The notes below the pieces were generated by a model. That model made no database searches and was not told where the DNA came from. It saw only the letters and a list, made by a program, of their open reading frames with translations. Positions 8,547-18,100 of a DNA stretch of 64,000 bases are shown here, in pieces (position 1 is the stretch's first letter; each line of letters opens with the position of its first letter). The position numbers and the translations under genes were made by a program. The DNA is from Geothermovivens sp964644845. Lineage in GTDB: Bacteria > Zhuqueibacterota > Zhuqueibacteria > Oleimicrobiales > Geothermoviventaceae. The DNA lies in the NCBI GenBank assembly GCA_964644845.1, contig CAZXXS010000119.1, forward strand, positions 1-64,000, in the 5' to 3' direction.

Positions 8547-9329
8547 TTAACCCCCGATGATGCCGCGCTCGCTCGATTCGATGAACTGGATGATGTGCCG
8601 AATGTCGTCGTTGATTTCCATCTCGTCCTTGATTCGCGCCAGCGCTTGACTGACGTTGAGACCCGACCGGTAGATCAACCGGTAAGCCTTCTTGATTGGC
8701 TCGATCCGATCCTCGGGAAAACCGCGCCTGCGCAGTCCCACGGTGTTCAAACCGTAGTACCGCAGTGGCTCACCCGACGCCAACACAAAAGGCGGCACAT
8801 CCTTAATGATCCGGTACCCCCCTCCGACAAAGGCGTACATCCCAACGCGCGTGAACTGGTGAGCTGGGGTCCAACCGCCGATCCCGGCGTCGTGCTCGAT
8901 GCGCACGTGGCCCCCGAGCTGCACCCCGTTGGAAAGCACCGCCCTGTCGCCAATCACGCAATCGTGCGCCACGTGAGCGTAGGCCATCAGGAGACACCGG
9001 CTACCGATGACGGTTTTCCAGTTCTCCTTTGTGCCTCGATTCAACGTGCAGAACTCACGAATAACCGTTTCGTCCCCAACCTCGAGGGTCGTCTGTTCGC
9101 CTTCGAATTTCAGATCCTGCGGAATTGTTCCCACGACTGCACTGTAGTGCACCACACAATTTCGTCCCAGCCGAGTACCGCGGGCCAGAAAGGCATGGCC
9201 AGCGATTTGCGAACCGTCGCCGACAATCACGTCGCCTTCGATCACAGCGAAGGGACCGATCGTCACCCCTTCGCCAAGTTCCGCCGCGGGATCCACCACA
9301 GCGGTGGGATGGATTCTCGTCTCAGCCAG
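8547..9329 (-). CDS. UDP-N-acetylglucosamine acyltransferase LpxA
   Basis: First enzyme of lipid A synthesis, transferring a 3-hydroxyacyl chain from ACP to UDP-GlcNAc. The left-handed beta-helix hexapeptides are evident (LGEGVTIGPFAVIEGDV and following), with the catalytic-type His in AYAHVAHDCVIG and a helical C-terminus. The start is unusual. The first GTG (9299) would remove the normal IHPTAVV first coil and has no ribosome site. In frame upstream, a CTG at 9327-9329 gives (M)AETRIHPTAVVDPAAELG, exactly the family N-terminus, with GGAGG five bases upstream; an in-frame stop lies just before. CTG initiation is therefore proposed. Length 260 residues is then normal. Confidence 0.93.
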   Translation of the reverse strand: MAETRIHPTAVVDPAAELGEGVTIGPFAVIEGDVIVGDGSQIAGHAFLARGTRLGRNCVVHYSAVVGTIPQDLKFEGEQTTLEVGDETVIREFCTLNRGTKENWKTVIGSRCLLMAYAHVAHDCVIGDRAVLSNGVQLGGHVRIEHDAGIGGWTPAHQFTRVGMYAFVGGGYRIIKDVPPFVLASGEPLRYYGLNTVGLRRRGFPEDRIEPIKKAYRLIYRSGLNVSQALARIKDEMEINDDIRHIIQFIESSERGIIGG

Positions 9330-9341
9330 CTTAACCTCCGC

Positions 9342-10751
9342 TCAGCTCACAGACTCACGGTCCACGACAGCCGCCATCAGCTCCGCCTCACAAACCAGTT
9401 CGCCGTCCACAAACGCCTTTCCGGCCATCTTGCAGATGTTCCGGCGAAACTTGACCATCTCCACCTCGAACCAAACCTGATCGCCAGGCACCACTGGTTT
9501 GCGAAAACGCACGTTGTCAATTCCAGTGAAGTAGACCAGCTTCTCGTCCGGGTTTGCCTCTGTGTTGAGTAGTAAGACACCACCCGTTTGAGCCATGGCC
9601 TCGATGATCAGCACACCCGGCATGATGGGGTGCCCAGGGAAATGGCCGGTGAAAAAAGGCTCATTGTACGAAACGTTCTTGTAGCCCACTACGCGTTCCT
9701 GCGGCACCAGATCGACAATTCGATCAACCAGCAGGAACGGAAAACGGTGCGGCAAAATGCGTTGAATCGCCTGAATGTCGAAAACAACGTTCTTCTTGGC
9801 CGATGGTGCAGCGTACTTGGAAGCGAGCTGCTTCTTCTCGTATTCCTTGCGCAGGATCTTGGCCAGCTCCACGTTGGCCGCGTGCCCAGACCGGGCAGCA
9901 AGTACGTGTCCACGAATTGGCACTCCCACCAGCGCCAGATCGCCAATCAGGTCCAGTGTTTTGTGACGCACCGGCTCGTTCGGGAAGCGCAGTTGCTTAC
10001 CGTTCAGAATTCCGTTCGCACCCAGGATAACCGACTCGCTAACGCCGAACATTTTGGCCAACCGGTCCAGCTCATCCTGGGTGATCTCGCGGTCGATGAT
10101 TACGATCGCGTTGTCCAGATCGCCGCCACGCGCCAGACCCTGCTCCCAGAGCTCCTCCACCTCGTGCAGAAAGCAAAACGTGCGGGCCGGGGCAAACTCC
10201 TTCACGAATTCATCCGTAAGGGAGTACATCGAGGTGTACTGGGTACCCAGCGCCGGGTTCTGGTAGTCCACCATGAACGTGATGCGGAACTCGTCGGACG
10301 GGGTAACCACGATGTCGACGCGTTTCTCCTCGTCGTGGTAGGTGATCGTCCGATCGATGACCAAGATGTCCCGCGGAGCATCTTGCTCTTCGAGGCCAAC
10401 TTCCAGCAGCTTCTCGACAAACGGTAAAGCGCTGCCGTCGCCAACCGGAGGTTCGTTGCCGTCCAGTTCGACCAGCACGTTGTCAATTTCGAGACCGTAG
10501 AGAGCTGCCAGCACGTGTTCTACTGTGTGGATCACCACGCCGTTCTTACCCAGACTGGTTCCACGGGAAATGTCAACGACGTTATCGATGATCGCAGGAA
10601 TTTCGGGGCTGTTATCTAAATCCACCCGGCGGAAACGGATGCCAAAACCCGGTTCAGCCGGGCGGAAAGTGATCGTCGTTGTATTGCCCGTGTGGAGTCC
10701 TACTCCAGAAAGCGACACCGGTGCTTTGATCGTCTGCTGTCGAATCAACAT
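9342..10751 (-). CDS. Fused UDP-3-O-acyl-GlcNAc deacetylase / 3-hydroxyacyl-ACP dehydratase (LpxC-FabZ)
   Basis: A 469-residue bifunctional protein. The N-terminal part (about 1-280) is LpxC, the zinc deacetylase that commits to lipid A synthesis. It carries HTVEH, the HKTLDLIGD segment and GHVLAARSGHAAN. The C-terminal part (about 315-469) is FabZ, with ILPHRFPFLLVDR and the GHFPGHPIMPG and IIEAMAQ active-site segments. This fusion is characteristic of Bacteroidota and relatives. The chosen ATG begins MLIRQQTIKAPVSL with GGAGG 11 bases upstream; an ATG six codons earlier (10769) is possible. The gene sits between lpxD and lpxA, so the first three lipid A steps are co-transcribed. Confidence 0.95.
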   Translation of the reverse strand: MLIRQQTIKAPVSLSGVGLHTGNTTTITFRPAEPGFGIRFRRVDLDNSPEIPAIIDNVVDISRGTSLGKNGVVIHTVEHVLAALYGLEIDNVLVELDGNEPPVGDGSALPFVEKLLEVGLEEQDAPRDILVIDRTITYHDEEKRVDIVVTPSDEFRITFMVDYQNPALGTQYTSMYSLTDEFVKEFAPARTFCFLHEVEELWEQGLARGGDLDNAIVIIDREITQDELDRLAKMFGVSESVILGANGILNGKQLRFPNEPVRHKTLDLIGDLALVGVPIRGHVLAARSGHAANVELAKILRKEYEKKQLASKYAAPSAKKNVVFDIQAIQRILPHRFPFLLVDRIVDLVPQERVVGYKNVSYNEPFFTGHFPGHPIMPGVLIIEAMAQTGGVLLLNTEANPDEKLVYFTGIDNVRFRKPVVPGDQVWFEVEMVKFRRNICKMAGKAFVDGELVCEAELMAAVVDRESVS

Positions 10752-10781
10752 CGCCTGTTTATCCTCCATCTCTACAAAAGC

Positions 10782-10797
10782 GGGGCCTCTCGGCCCC
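10782..10797. other. Small hairpin in the lpxD-lpxC gap
   Basis: GGGGCC-TCTC-GGCCCC is a perfect 6-bp stem in the 100-base gap upstream of lpxC-fabZ. No T-run follows on the minus strand, so it is not a classic terminator. It could stabilise or process the mRNA, or tune expression of the committed lipid A step. Confidence 0.35.
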
Positions 10798-10851
10798 TGG
10801 CCTCCTCCCACTTGTTCAAGCTACCGATCTAACTGAACACCTCCTTCGGCA

Positions 10852-11886
10852 TCACGCTTTAACCCTCTTTTTCAACTGCTCAAGCTCGCGCTCCAGGGCA
10901 CGAACCCGTTTGATCAACTCCGGCAAACGTCGCAGAGCAGCCTCTTCGCGTCGTGCCTGTTCCACCGGTCGCGCCGGGTAGCCAAACACGCGGGTGTTGG
11001 CAGGCACGCTTTTCGTAACGCCAGACTGGGCCGAAATGAGAGCGTTGTCGCCAATGCTCATGTGGCCAGCAAAGCCGGCCTGGCCCCCGACCATCACATT
11101 TTGCCCCACCCGAGTGCTGCCAGCAAAGCCGGCCTGGGCTGCCACAACTGTGTTTTCGCCAATTTCCACGTTGTGGCCGACCTGAATCAGGTTGTCCATC
11201 TTCACGCCGCGACGGATTCGCGTTTCTCCCAGCGTCGCCCGATCGATGGCGCAATTTGCTCCAATCTCCACATCATCCTCAATCACCACGGTGCCCGCTT
11301 GGGGGATCTTGTGGTACACACCGCCTTCCCTGGCAAACCCGAAGCCATCGGACCCAATCACCGTCCCCGCGTGCACAACGACACGGTTGCCCACCTGCAC
11401 CCTCTCGCGTACTGTAACGTTCACGTGCAGGACACAATCCTCACCGATTTGCACGTCGGGCCCAACGTAGCAGCCGGGAAAAATTTGGGTCCGGGCACCG
11501 ATCTTGGCCCGAGCTTCCACAACAGCAAACGGCCCGATCGCCACATCGGGGCCAAGTTGAGCTGTCGGATCGATCACCGCCGAACTGTGCACCCCAACGG
11601 GGAGTCGAAGCGTCTCCGGATGAAAAAGGCGCACAACCTGCTGAAAAGCAAAATACGGATTGCGCGCCCGAAGCAATGTGGCAGAGGTTGCCACGTGCAG
11701 ATCCTCGGGTACGATGAGCGCACTCGCGCGCGTTTTGTGCGCATGTTTCACGTACTTGGGATTGGCAATGAAGCTGATCTGCCCAGCTTCTGCCTCCTCA
11801 ATTGGGGCAACACCGCGAAGCTCCACATCCGGCCCTTCCAGTCTTGCCCCAACTCTTCGTGCGATTTCCGACGCAGTAAAAGGCAT
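10852..11886 (-). CDS. UDP-3-O-acylglucosamine N-acyltransferase LpxD
   Basis: Third lipid A enzyme, N-acylating UDP-3-O-acyl-glucosamine. It has 344 residues: an N-terminal uridine-binding domain (1-100, with ISFIANPKY), a long hexapeptide beta-helix, IQVGHNVEIG with the catalytic-type His, and a C-terminal helix (ALERELEQLKKRVKA). The ATG lies 3 bases after the Skp-like gene stop. The order skp-lpxD-fabZ-lpxA matches the classic arrangement in Gram-negative bacteria. Confidence 0.96.
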   Translation of the reverse strand: MPFTASEIARRVGARLEGPDVELRGVAPIEEAEAGQISFIANPKYVKHAHKTRASALIVPEDLHVATSATLLRARNPYFAFQQVVRLFHPETLRLPVGVHSSAVIDPTAQLGPDVAIGPFAVVEARAKIGARTQIFPGCYVGPDVQIGEDCVLHVNVTVRERVQVGNRVVVHAGTVIGSDGFGFAREGGVYHKIPQAGTVVIEDDVEIGANCAIDRATLGETRIRRGVKMDNLIQVGHNVEIGENTVVAAQAGFAGSTRVGQNVMVGGQAGFAGHMSIGDNALISAQSGVTKSVPANTRVFGYPARPVEQARREEAALRRLPELIKRVRALERELEQLKKRVKA

Positions 11887-11889
11887 CGA

Positions 11890-12447
11890 TCACTTGCCGG
11901 AAGAAGCAACGCCCTTGTTCAGCACGTTCAGAACCTCGTCCGTCAGGTCCGGCTGATCAGGAGCTTTGTAGACCACGGCACCACCGGCAACATCGAAAAT
12001 GTACGTGAAATTGCCGTCCTTGCCGACCTTGTCGATCGCTTCGCGGATTTTCTGGTAAACCGGCTCAAAAAGCTCCGCCTGCTTCTTGTAAACTTCGCCT
12101 TGAGCCCCAAACTTCTGGTTGTCAAACTCGTAAAGTTTGGCCATCAGGTTCTGAATCTCTTGCTCGCGTTCGCGCTTGCGTTCGTCGCTTAGCAGCAAAC
12201 TTTGCTTTTGGTACTGGTCCTGTAGTTCCTGGAGCTGTTGCTGCATCTGGTCGCGCTCCTGCCGCCACTGTTGAACGATGTCGTCCAGCTTTTTCTGCGC
12301 ATCCTGCGCCTCCTTAAACTCAGCCATGATGCGCTGTGAATCAATGTAGCCCAGCTTCACATTCTGAGCGCGAGCACTTCGGGCCATCAAACCCATCGAG
12401 AAGAACGCCAGCACAGCCACAAGCGACACAATCTTCGTAACCTTCAC
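11890..12447 (-). CDS. Skp/OmpH-family periplasmic chaperone
   Basis: Exported holdase of 185 residues that would escort unfolded outer-membrane proteins to the BAM complex. It has a signal peptide (about 1-27, ending ARA-Q), a short beta segment (KLGYIDSQRIM), long charged coiled-coil helices (about 45-130) and a terminal strand region (FDVAGGAVVYK). The GTG start at 12447 has AAGGAGG five bases upstream; a TTG six codons earlier (12465) lacks a site. It lies directly downstream of bamA, its usual partner. Confidence 0.9.
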   Translation of the reverse strand: MKVTKIVSLVAVLAFFSMGLMARSARAQNVKLGYIDSQRIMAEFKEAQDAQKKLDDIVQQWRQERDQMQQQLQELQDQYQKQSLLLSDERKREREQEIQNLMAKLYEFDNQKFGAQGEVYKKQAELFEPVYQKIREAIDKVGKDGNFTYIFDVAGGAVVYKAPDQPDLTDEVLNVLNKGVASSGK

Positions 12448-12657
12448 TTTCTCCTCCTTGTCCAATTACGCGACTGCCCAATTTACTCACACGATCGCGT
12501 CTTCGCTCACGGAATTCCACAACATTGCAAAGAGAGCATCGCCTGGAACCCGGATTCCCCACACCCCAAACCTAAGTAACATGGCCCCCTTCGCAAGACA
12601 AATCGGCGAACCTCCTGCGGCCGGAGACACAACAGGCAGGTACCCGCCTACGCAACG

Positions 12658-14964
12658 TCAGAAGCCCCGTCCGAAAATGAAGTGGGGTTTCCACCCGCTC
12701 CGCTTCCCCGTCACCGGATCGATGTCAAAACCGTAGCCGTAGTCGAATCCAAGCACACCGATCATGGGCATGAACACACGGGCACCGATTCCCACCGACC
12801 GACGCATCGAGTAGGGATCGGCATCTGCAAGGGTGGCCCAGGTGTTCCCGGCCTCAGCAAATGCAAGGGCAAAAATGGTCGGATTCGGCGAAATTGGCAC
12901 GCGTAGCTCAAACGTGTACTTCATCATGGCGCGTCCACCCTCTTGCGCCGTGTAGCCGGCCAACGGATCTTCGTAGCCGCGCAGAGGGATCGCCTGCGAC
13001 ATGCCGGCACCACCCATGAAAAAGTAGTCCAGATACGGAATCCGTTTCGTGCCGAACGGCTGAATGTAGCCGGCCTGAAAACTGGAGTAGAAGACGAGAT
13101 TCATGAACGACGGCACGAACCAATCTGAGTGGAAAATGTACTTCACGTACTCCACGTTGCCGCCCAGTGGGCCGCCAGCAAATTCAATGGAAAGCGACAT
13201 GTCCGAACCGCGCGTCGGGAATTCGGGTCGGTCCAGGCTGTTACGGGAGTAGATTTGCGTGATGCTGCTGCTCACCAGCGGCCAGTGCTCTGTGACGATG
13301 CCGTTTGGGTTGCGTTCCCGGATGAACTCGTCGAAATCCGACAGCTCCGTTCGGTCGATTCGGTAAATCCAGTCACCGCGGAAGTAAATGTCCGGCCAGC
13401 GAAAACGACGTCCCAAACGGACCGACGCTCCCTGGCTACGCTGGCGGTAACCAATGTACAGAGGATCGCGTTTGATGTCGAACACGCTGAATCCCGCCAG
13501 AGTCGGCGTGTCCATCAGCCACGGCTCCGTGAAGCTGAGTTGGAACGACCGGTAACTACGTCCAAAAATCCAATCAAAACTCAGCCGTTGACCGTTGCCG
13601 AAGAGGTTGTTCATCGACACACCGACCGTTCCAATCAGTTTGTCGCGCTCGCTCCAGCCAGCCGACATGTTGGCAGTGTCCGTGGACTTCTCGTCAACTT
13701 TGATGACGAGGTCCACGTTCTTGTCGTCCACGGGCTTAACCTCAGGCACAACGTTGGAGAAGTAGTTCAGCATGAAGACCTCGCGCTGGCTGCGCATCAG
13801 CAAGTCGCGACTGAACACGTCGCCGGGGTGAATGCGTAGTTCCCGGCGGATGACCTTCTCCTTCGTCCGTGTGTTGCCAGCAATGTCGATTTTCCGCACG
13901 TGGACCGGCTGCCCCTCGTTTACGATGAAGTGAATATCAATCACATCAGGGCCAACCGGCATCTCCCTCGGTGTAATGGTGGCGAAAATGTAACCAGAGT
14001 CGTAGTAAAGGCCACCGATCTTGTCAAATACGGCGTCGTGCAGCTTCTTGGCACTGTAGACGTCGCCTTCCTTGAAGCCGAGATTCGCGTTCAGTACTTC
14101 TGTGGGGAACAGTTTGTTACCTTCCCAGGTGATCTTGCCGAAACGGTACCGTGGCCCCTCGTACACCGTAATTCCAATGTACAGATCTTTCTTCTCCGGG
14201 CCGTACCAGAGAGTGTCCGACACAATCTCAGCGTCACGGAAGCCCTGATTTCGGTAAAATTCGATGACCTTTTGTTTGTCTTCCTCGTACTTTTCGGGGT
14301 CAAAATCGCCACCTCGCCACCAGCGATCCTCCTTAGTTTTTTTCATTTGCTTCCGCAGCTTGGAATCGCTGAAGGCCTTGTTCCCGTAGAATTCGATTTT
14401 CTTGATCTGGACCTTTTTGCCCTCGCGGATTTTAACGGTCACGTTTACCGTGGTTTCCGTGGCCGGTTTGGACTCCATGTCGACTTTGGCCAGCAGGAAC
14501 CCCTTCTTGTGGTACAGATCTTCCAACTTCACCTGCGCCTGCTTAAGGCGGCGGGGTGAAATGATCTGGCCTCTGTACAGGTCCAGCTCCTTCTCTAAAT
14601 CCTTGGTCTTGATTTTTTTGTTGCCCGTAATCTTGTAGGAGGCCAGACGGGGATACTCTTTTACGCGGATTGTCAGGTAAACCCCCTGGGCCATCTCACG
14701 ATCCAGAAGAATGCGGATGTCGGAGAAAACATCCATTCCCCACAGCTGGCGAATTGCGCGCTGGATGTCCTCGCCAGTTACCTCTTTGCCCGGAACAAGC
14801 CCCGAGCTGGACTTGATCAAATTCGCATCGACCGTTCTGTTTCCCTCGACGCTGACGCCGAGAATCTTGACAGTCCTTCGCTGAGCTGAAACACTCGGAC
14901 CCGTCAAAGTTAGAAAAAGGACCGCCAAGATGCTCAGAATCAGAAAACGTCCTGGAGAACTCAT
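12658..14964 (-). CDS. Outer-membrane protein assembly factor BamA
   Basis: Core of the BAM machine that inserts beta-barrel proteins. It has 768 residues: a signal peptide (about 1-28), five POTRA repeats (about 30-420, with motifs such as VEGNRTVDANLI and ITWEGNKLFPTEVL), then a 16-strand-type barrel ending in GFDIDPVTGKRSGWKPHF and a terminal aromatic residue. The ATG at 14964 follows AAGGAG; upstream in-frame codons would only lengthen the leader. It has its own likely promoter at 15000-15027, so it can be expressed independently of tamB. The gap of 210 bases to the Skp-like gene holds no clear terminator. Confidence 0.95.
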   Translation of the reverse strand: MSSPGRFLILSILAVLFLTLTGPSVSAQRRTVKILGVSVEGNRTVDANLIKSSSGLVPGKEVTGEDIQRAIRQLWGMDVFSDIRILLDREMAQGVYLTIRVKEYPRLASYKITGNKKIKTKDLEKELDLYRGQIISPRRLKQAQVKLEDLYHKKGFLLAKVDMESKPATETTVNVTVKIREGKKVQIKKIEFYGNKAFSDSKLRKQMKKTKEDRWWRGGDFDPEKYEEDKQKVIEFYRNQGFRDAEIVSDTLWYGPEKKDLYIGITVYEGPRYRFGKITWEGNKLFPTEVLNANLGFKEGDVYSAKKLHDAVFDKIGGLYYDSGYIFATITPREMPVGPDVIDIHFIVNEGQPVHVRKIDIAGNTRTKEKVIRRELRIHPGDVFSRDLLMRSQREVFMLNYFSNVVPEVKPVDDKNVDLVIKVDEKSTDTANMSAGWSERDKLIGTVGVSMNNLFGNGQRLSFDWIFGRSYRSFQLSFTEPWLMDTPTLAGFSVFDIKRDPLYIGYRQRSQGASVRLGRRFRWPDIYFRGDWIYRIDRTELSDFDEFIRERNPNGIVTEHWPLVSSSITQIYSRNSLDRPEFPTRGSDMSLSIEFAGGPLGGNVEYVKYIFHSDWFVPSFMNLVFYSSFQAGYIQPFGTKRIPYLDYFFMGGAGMSQAIPLRGYEDPLAGYTAQEGGRAMMKYTFELRVPISPNPTIFALAFAEAGNTWATLADADPYSMRRSVGIGARVFMPMIGVLGFDYGYGFDIDPVTGKRSGWKPHFIFGRGF

Positions 14965-14999
14965 CAAACTCCTACTCCTTTTTCGCCTTTCGAGCGGGC

Positions 15000-15027
15000 A
15001 ATATAAAAATTCCGCCACCAATTGCAA
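15000..15027 (-). promoter_or_regulatory. Promoter for the bamA-lpx block
   Basis: On the minus strand TTGCAA (plus 15022-15027) and TATATT (15000-15005) are separated by 16 bases, about 36 bases before the bamA ATG. The same -35/-10 form recurs upstream of nth. Confidence 0.5.
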
Positions 15028-15089
15028 AGTGAAAAATTACCGGAATTTCCGCACATTTTTCCGCCACCCCGAGGGCTGCTCACATCCTC

Positions 15090-15101
15090 ATGAACGTTCA
15101 T
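15090..15101. promoter_or_regulatory. 12-bp perfect palindrome upstream of the bamA promoter
   Basis: ATGAACGTTCAT lies about 63 bases upstream of the bamA -35 box, in the tamB-bamA gap. It has the same ATGAA...TTCAT arms as the palindrome inside the tRNA-Thr promoter (59432-59445). It may be an operator, but short palindromes also arise by chance. Confidence 0.25.
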
Positions 15102-15147
15102 ACGGCGGCGTTGGTTCTGTGTTTCGTGGCGAGATCCACCGGTGAGG

Positions 15148-18100
15148 TCAGAACGGGAAGTAATGACGCAAGAGGATCCGGCGGTCAGATTTCTGGTGCA
15201 AGAGCAAGCTGTCGTAGTCGTAGATCATCTCCAGCACCAGATCAGGGCTGATGCGGTACTCAAGCCCCAACGTGTGACGCAAGCCCAAACCCTGCTTGTG
15301 ATACTGGTAGGGGAGAGCCGCTTCGATCTCACCCGTGTAGTTCAGAAACAAGTTGTTTGACAGATACTTACCGACCTGCCAGCGGGTGCTGCGAAGTAAG
15401 TACCACGACGAAACGGGTTGATTCGAAAGATTCCACTCGATGAAGTTGCGCGCGAATCGGGAGCTGAACCGTACCATGTCCAAACCAAAAACCTTCGCGA
15501 GACTCCGTTCCACGGGTCGGTACAGGGGCCTGAACAGCATGTTGTCGGCGCTAATGCCCACAACCTCGGCGGCCTTTTGTCTGAGATTCCGGCTTGAGTA
15601 GCCAAGTGCACCAAGAATCTGGCCTTCGGTCGTACCGAAGTTCGGATTGTCGCTGCTGAGCTTGAAACGGATTTCGTTCCACCGTCCGATGCGCTGCCGA
15701 TTGCGTACATCGTCGCCAAGGCTGCGCTCCTCTGTCAGATCCTCAGTTTGCAACGTCAGGTACACGTTGGCGGGAATCCCCGTGGTGTCTGTAACAGTGG
15801 TCCGCGCGCGGCCCCAAACCACCGGGTACAGCGAATGCCGGTCAAATTCAGCCCCGGCATTCTCGACCTGGAAGTTCATGTCCAGGTACTCCACCATTCC
15901 ACGTGTCGACTCGATTCTGCCCACAAGCCGAAACGTACCGTCGGCCGGACTGCCGGTCAGCAGGATTCCCTCTCCACGCTCGTCGATGAGCAAATTGACG
16001 TACACATTATCCAGTGCGCTGGGAATGTAGCGAACGTACCGCACATCTTTCACGGGCAGAAGCCGCAGGTTCCATTCGGCCCGCTTCAGCATGTCCAAAA
16101 ACCAGCTCCGCTTTCCTGCCGCGCCCGCCACAAAAGGGTACTGAAACTCCACATCCCGGAGCTTCCAGAGCCCTCGAATGACCGGCTTTTCCCAGGGGCC
16201 AGCCAGCCAGAACTTTTCTCCTGGGTTCAGACCGAGAAACTCGTACTTCCCGAAGTTCCCTTTTTCCTGCAAACCGTACAGATTCAGCGGCACCCCTTTG
16301 GGCCCACTCTCGAACTCGAAAATCCCGATCGTCAATCCAATGCCCGGAAGACGAAATGGCTCCAAATGGCAATCGCAAAGACTGTCCACAGAAGCAACGG
16401 TCGAGATGCGAAAAGGCTCACCACCCATCTTCCCCGACAAATCCACCAGGTGAAGGAAGTTCCCCGGCTCCAGTCTGACCAGTCCCCGCACATCTTTCAC
16501 AGGCGGAAGGATACTGGAAAATTCCGTCGTGCCATCTTCCAGACGCACCTCTGCGGCCAGAACTTGCGGATGGCTCCACGACCCTCCCACCCTCAGTTGG
16601 AGCCTACCGCGGCTCACAGGATTCCGCAAAAACCCCTGAAGGTCAGCCACCAGATGCAACACGTCCACCGTCCCGCGCAAATTCAGAGCGAGGTGCCCTG
16701 TTTTGGACAGTGGAAGACGCCCCCAACCCTCCAGATCGTACACCCCCGTCCGGGCAAGCATCAGGTGACCCACGTGCAAAACCCACGTGGTGTCCAGCTG
16801 ATCCTGGTTGCTCTCAGGACCGAAGGCCACACGAAGCAAATCAAACGGTTCGCGCCAAAATCGCCCGTTTGCGGCGAGAAGTTCGCCAACGATCGTGGGA
16901 TGCTCGAGCGAACCTTCCGCGCGGGCCCAAAGGGAACAAGTGGCGTCAAACAGCGAATCGCCGACGCCAAGTGCGTTCAGCAGCTTCAGCAACCGCACCG
17001 AATCGCTCCTTACGAAGGCCTCCACAGCTCGCTGCCGCAGATCCACAAATCCTCTCCCCTGCAACCAGGTCTTGCCGGCCTTGCTCAGCCAGAGCGAGTC
17101 CACAGCAATCTCTTCTCTTCCCCCACGAGCGGACAACTCCAGATCGAAGGGTCCCACCCCGTGCGCGAAAATCTCGGTGCCCGACAAATTGGCCATCGCG
17201 GTGACTACGGAATCGTTTACCGTCAGGTGCACCGCGCCCCCGAGAAGGCCTTTCAACACGCTTGCGTCCACGCCCAAGAGCTGCTCAAGCGGAACTCGCG
17301 CAAGGCTCAAGGCAACGCGCGTACGACCTGCCCCGTGCGAGAACTCAGCCCGTAAGCCGCCGCCCAGATTCATCCTGCCGACAAAGCGCTTGACCCCTGC
17401 CGAATCGCTGAGGTCAAACTGGAGGTCTCCAAACATCTGGTGGCGCACCGCCGGGGTGTACACAAGCTGGTAGTCCCCCTGCAGTCCCACCGTCGGTGTC
17501 CGCCTCAGCGACCCGATTCCAAGTAAGACGGTTCGTCGATCCAGACCCAGGCCGTGCCGAATTCGAAGTTCGGACTCGAGGCGATCAGGGCGCCCGGCCA
17601 GTTGCACATTCACGCCCCAGGCTGGCAAACGAGTCAGCGGCACCCGAAGAAACCCCAGTCCGCTCACAAGTTCTTCGATCTGTTGGGCTCGTACCTCAAC
17701 GTAGTCCAGCGGTGAACCAGTCGCCTCACCAAATCTGACGAGACCGTGCCCCTCGAATTCACCCTCGGACGCCCGCAAACTCCACGCAAGTTCACGGTTC
17801 GACACCTTCAACCGTCCAGACAAACGGCACACGGTCGAATCGCTCTGATTGGCCAGTCTCACCCGCACGAGTCCGCTCACCGCTCCCCCGGTCAAATGAC
17901 CGCGGAGTTCCAACCCCAGGCTGTCGGCACGCGCCTGTCGGTTACCCAAACCAAGGAATTCCGGTAGCGAACCCTCGGCAGCCAAGTGCACAGCCACCGG
18001 ACGTGCAGAGCGGGCAAAGTCGAACCAAACACTCCCACTCAGCACGAGCCCCGCACCGCGCGCCCGAAGCTTCCGCAGAGCAAAAACCGAATCTTGCAAG

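Noticed and set aside
8490..9572. Rightward frame of 360 codons opposite lpxA and lpxC-fabZ
   Set aside because: Fully antisense to conserved lipid A genes and without a recognisable domain.
10782..10797. Terminator between lpxD and lpxC-fabZ
   Set aside because: The 6-bp hairpin has no following T-run and the genes form a conserved co-directional block.
15748..17355. Rightward frame of about 535 codons opposite tamB
   Set aside because: Antisense reading of tamB, rich in Pro/Gln/His, no ribosome site or motif.
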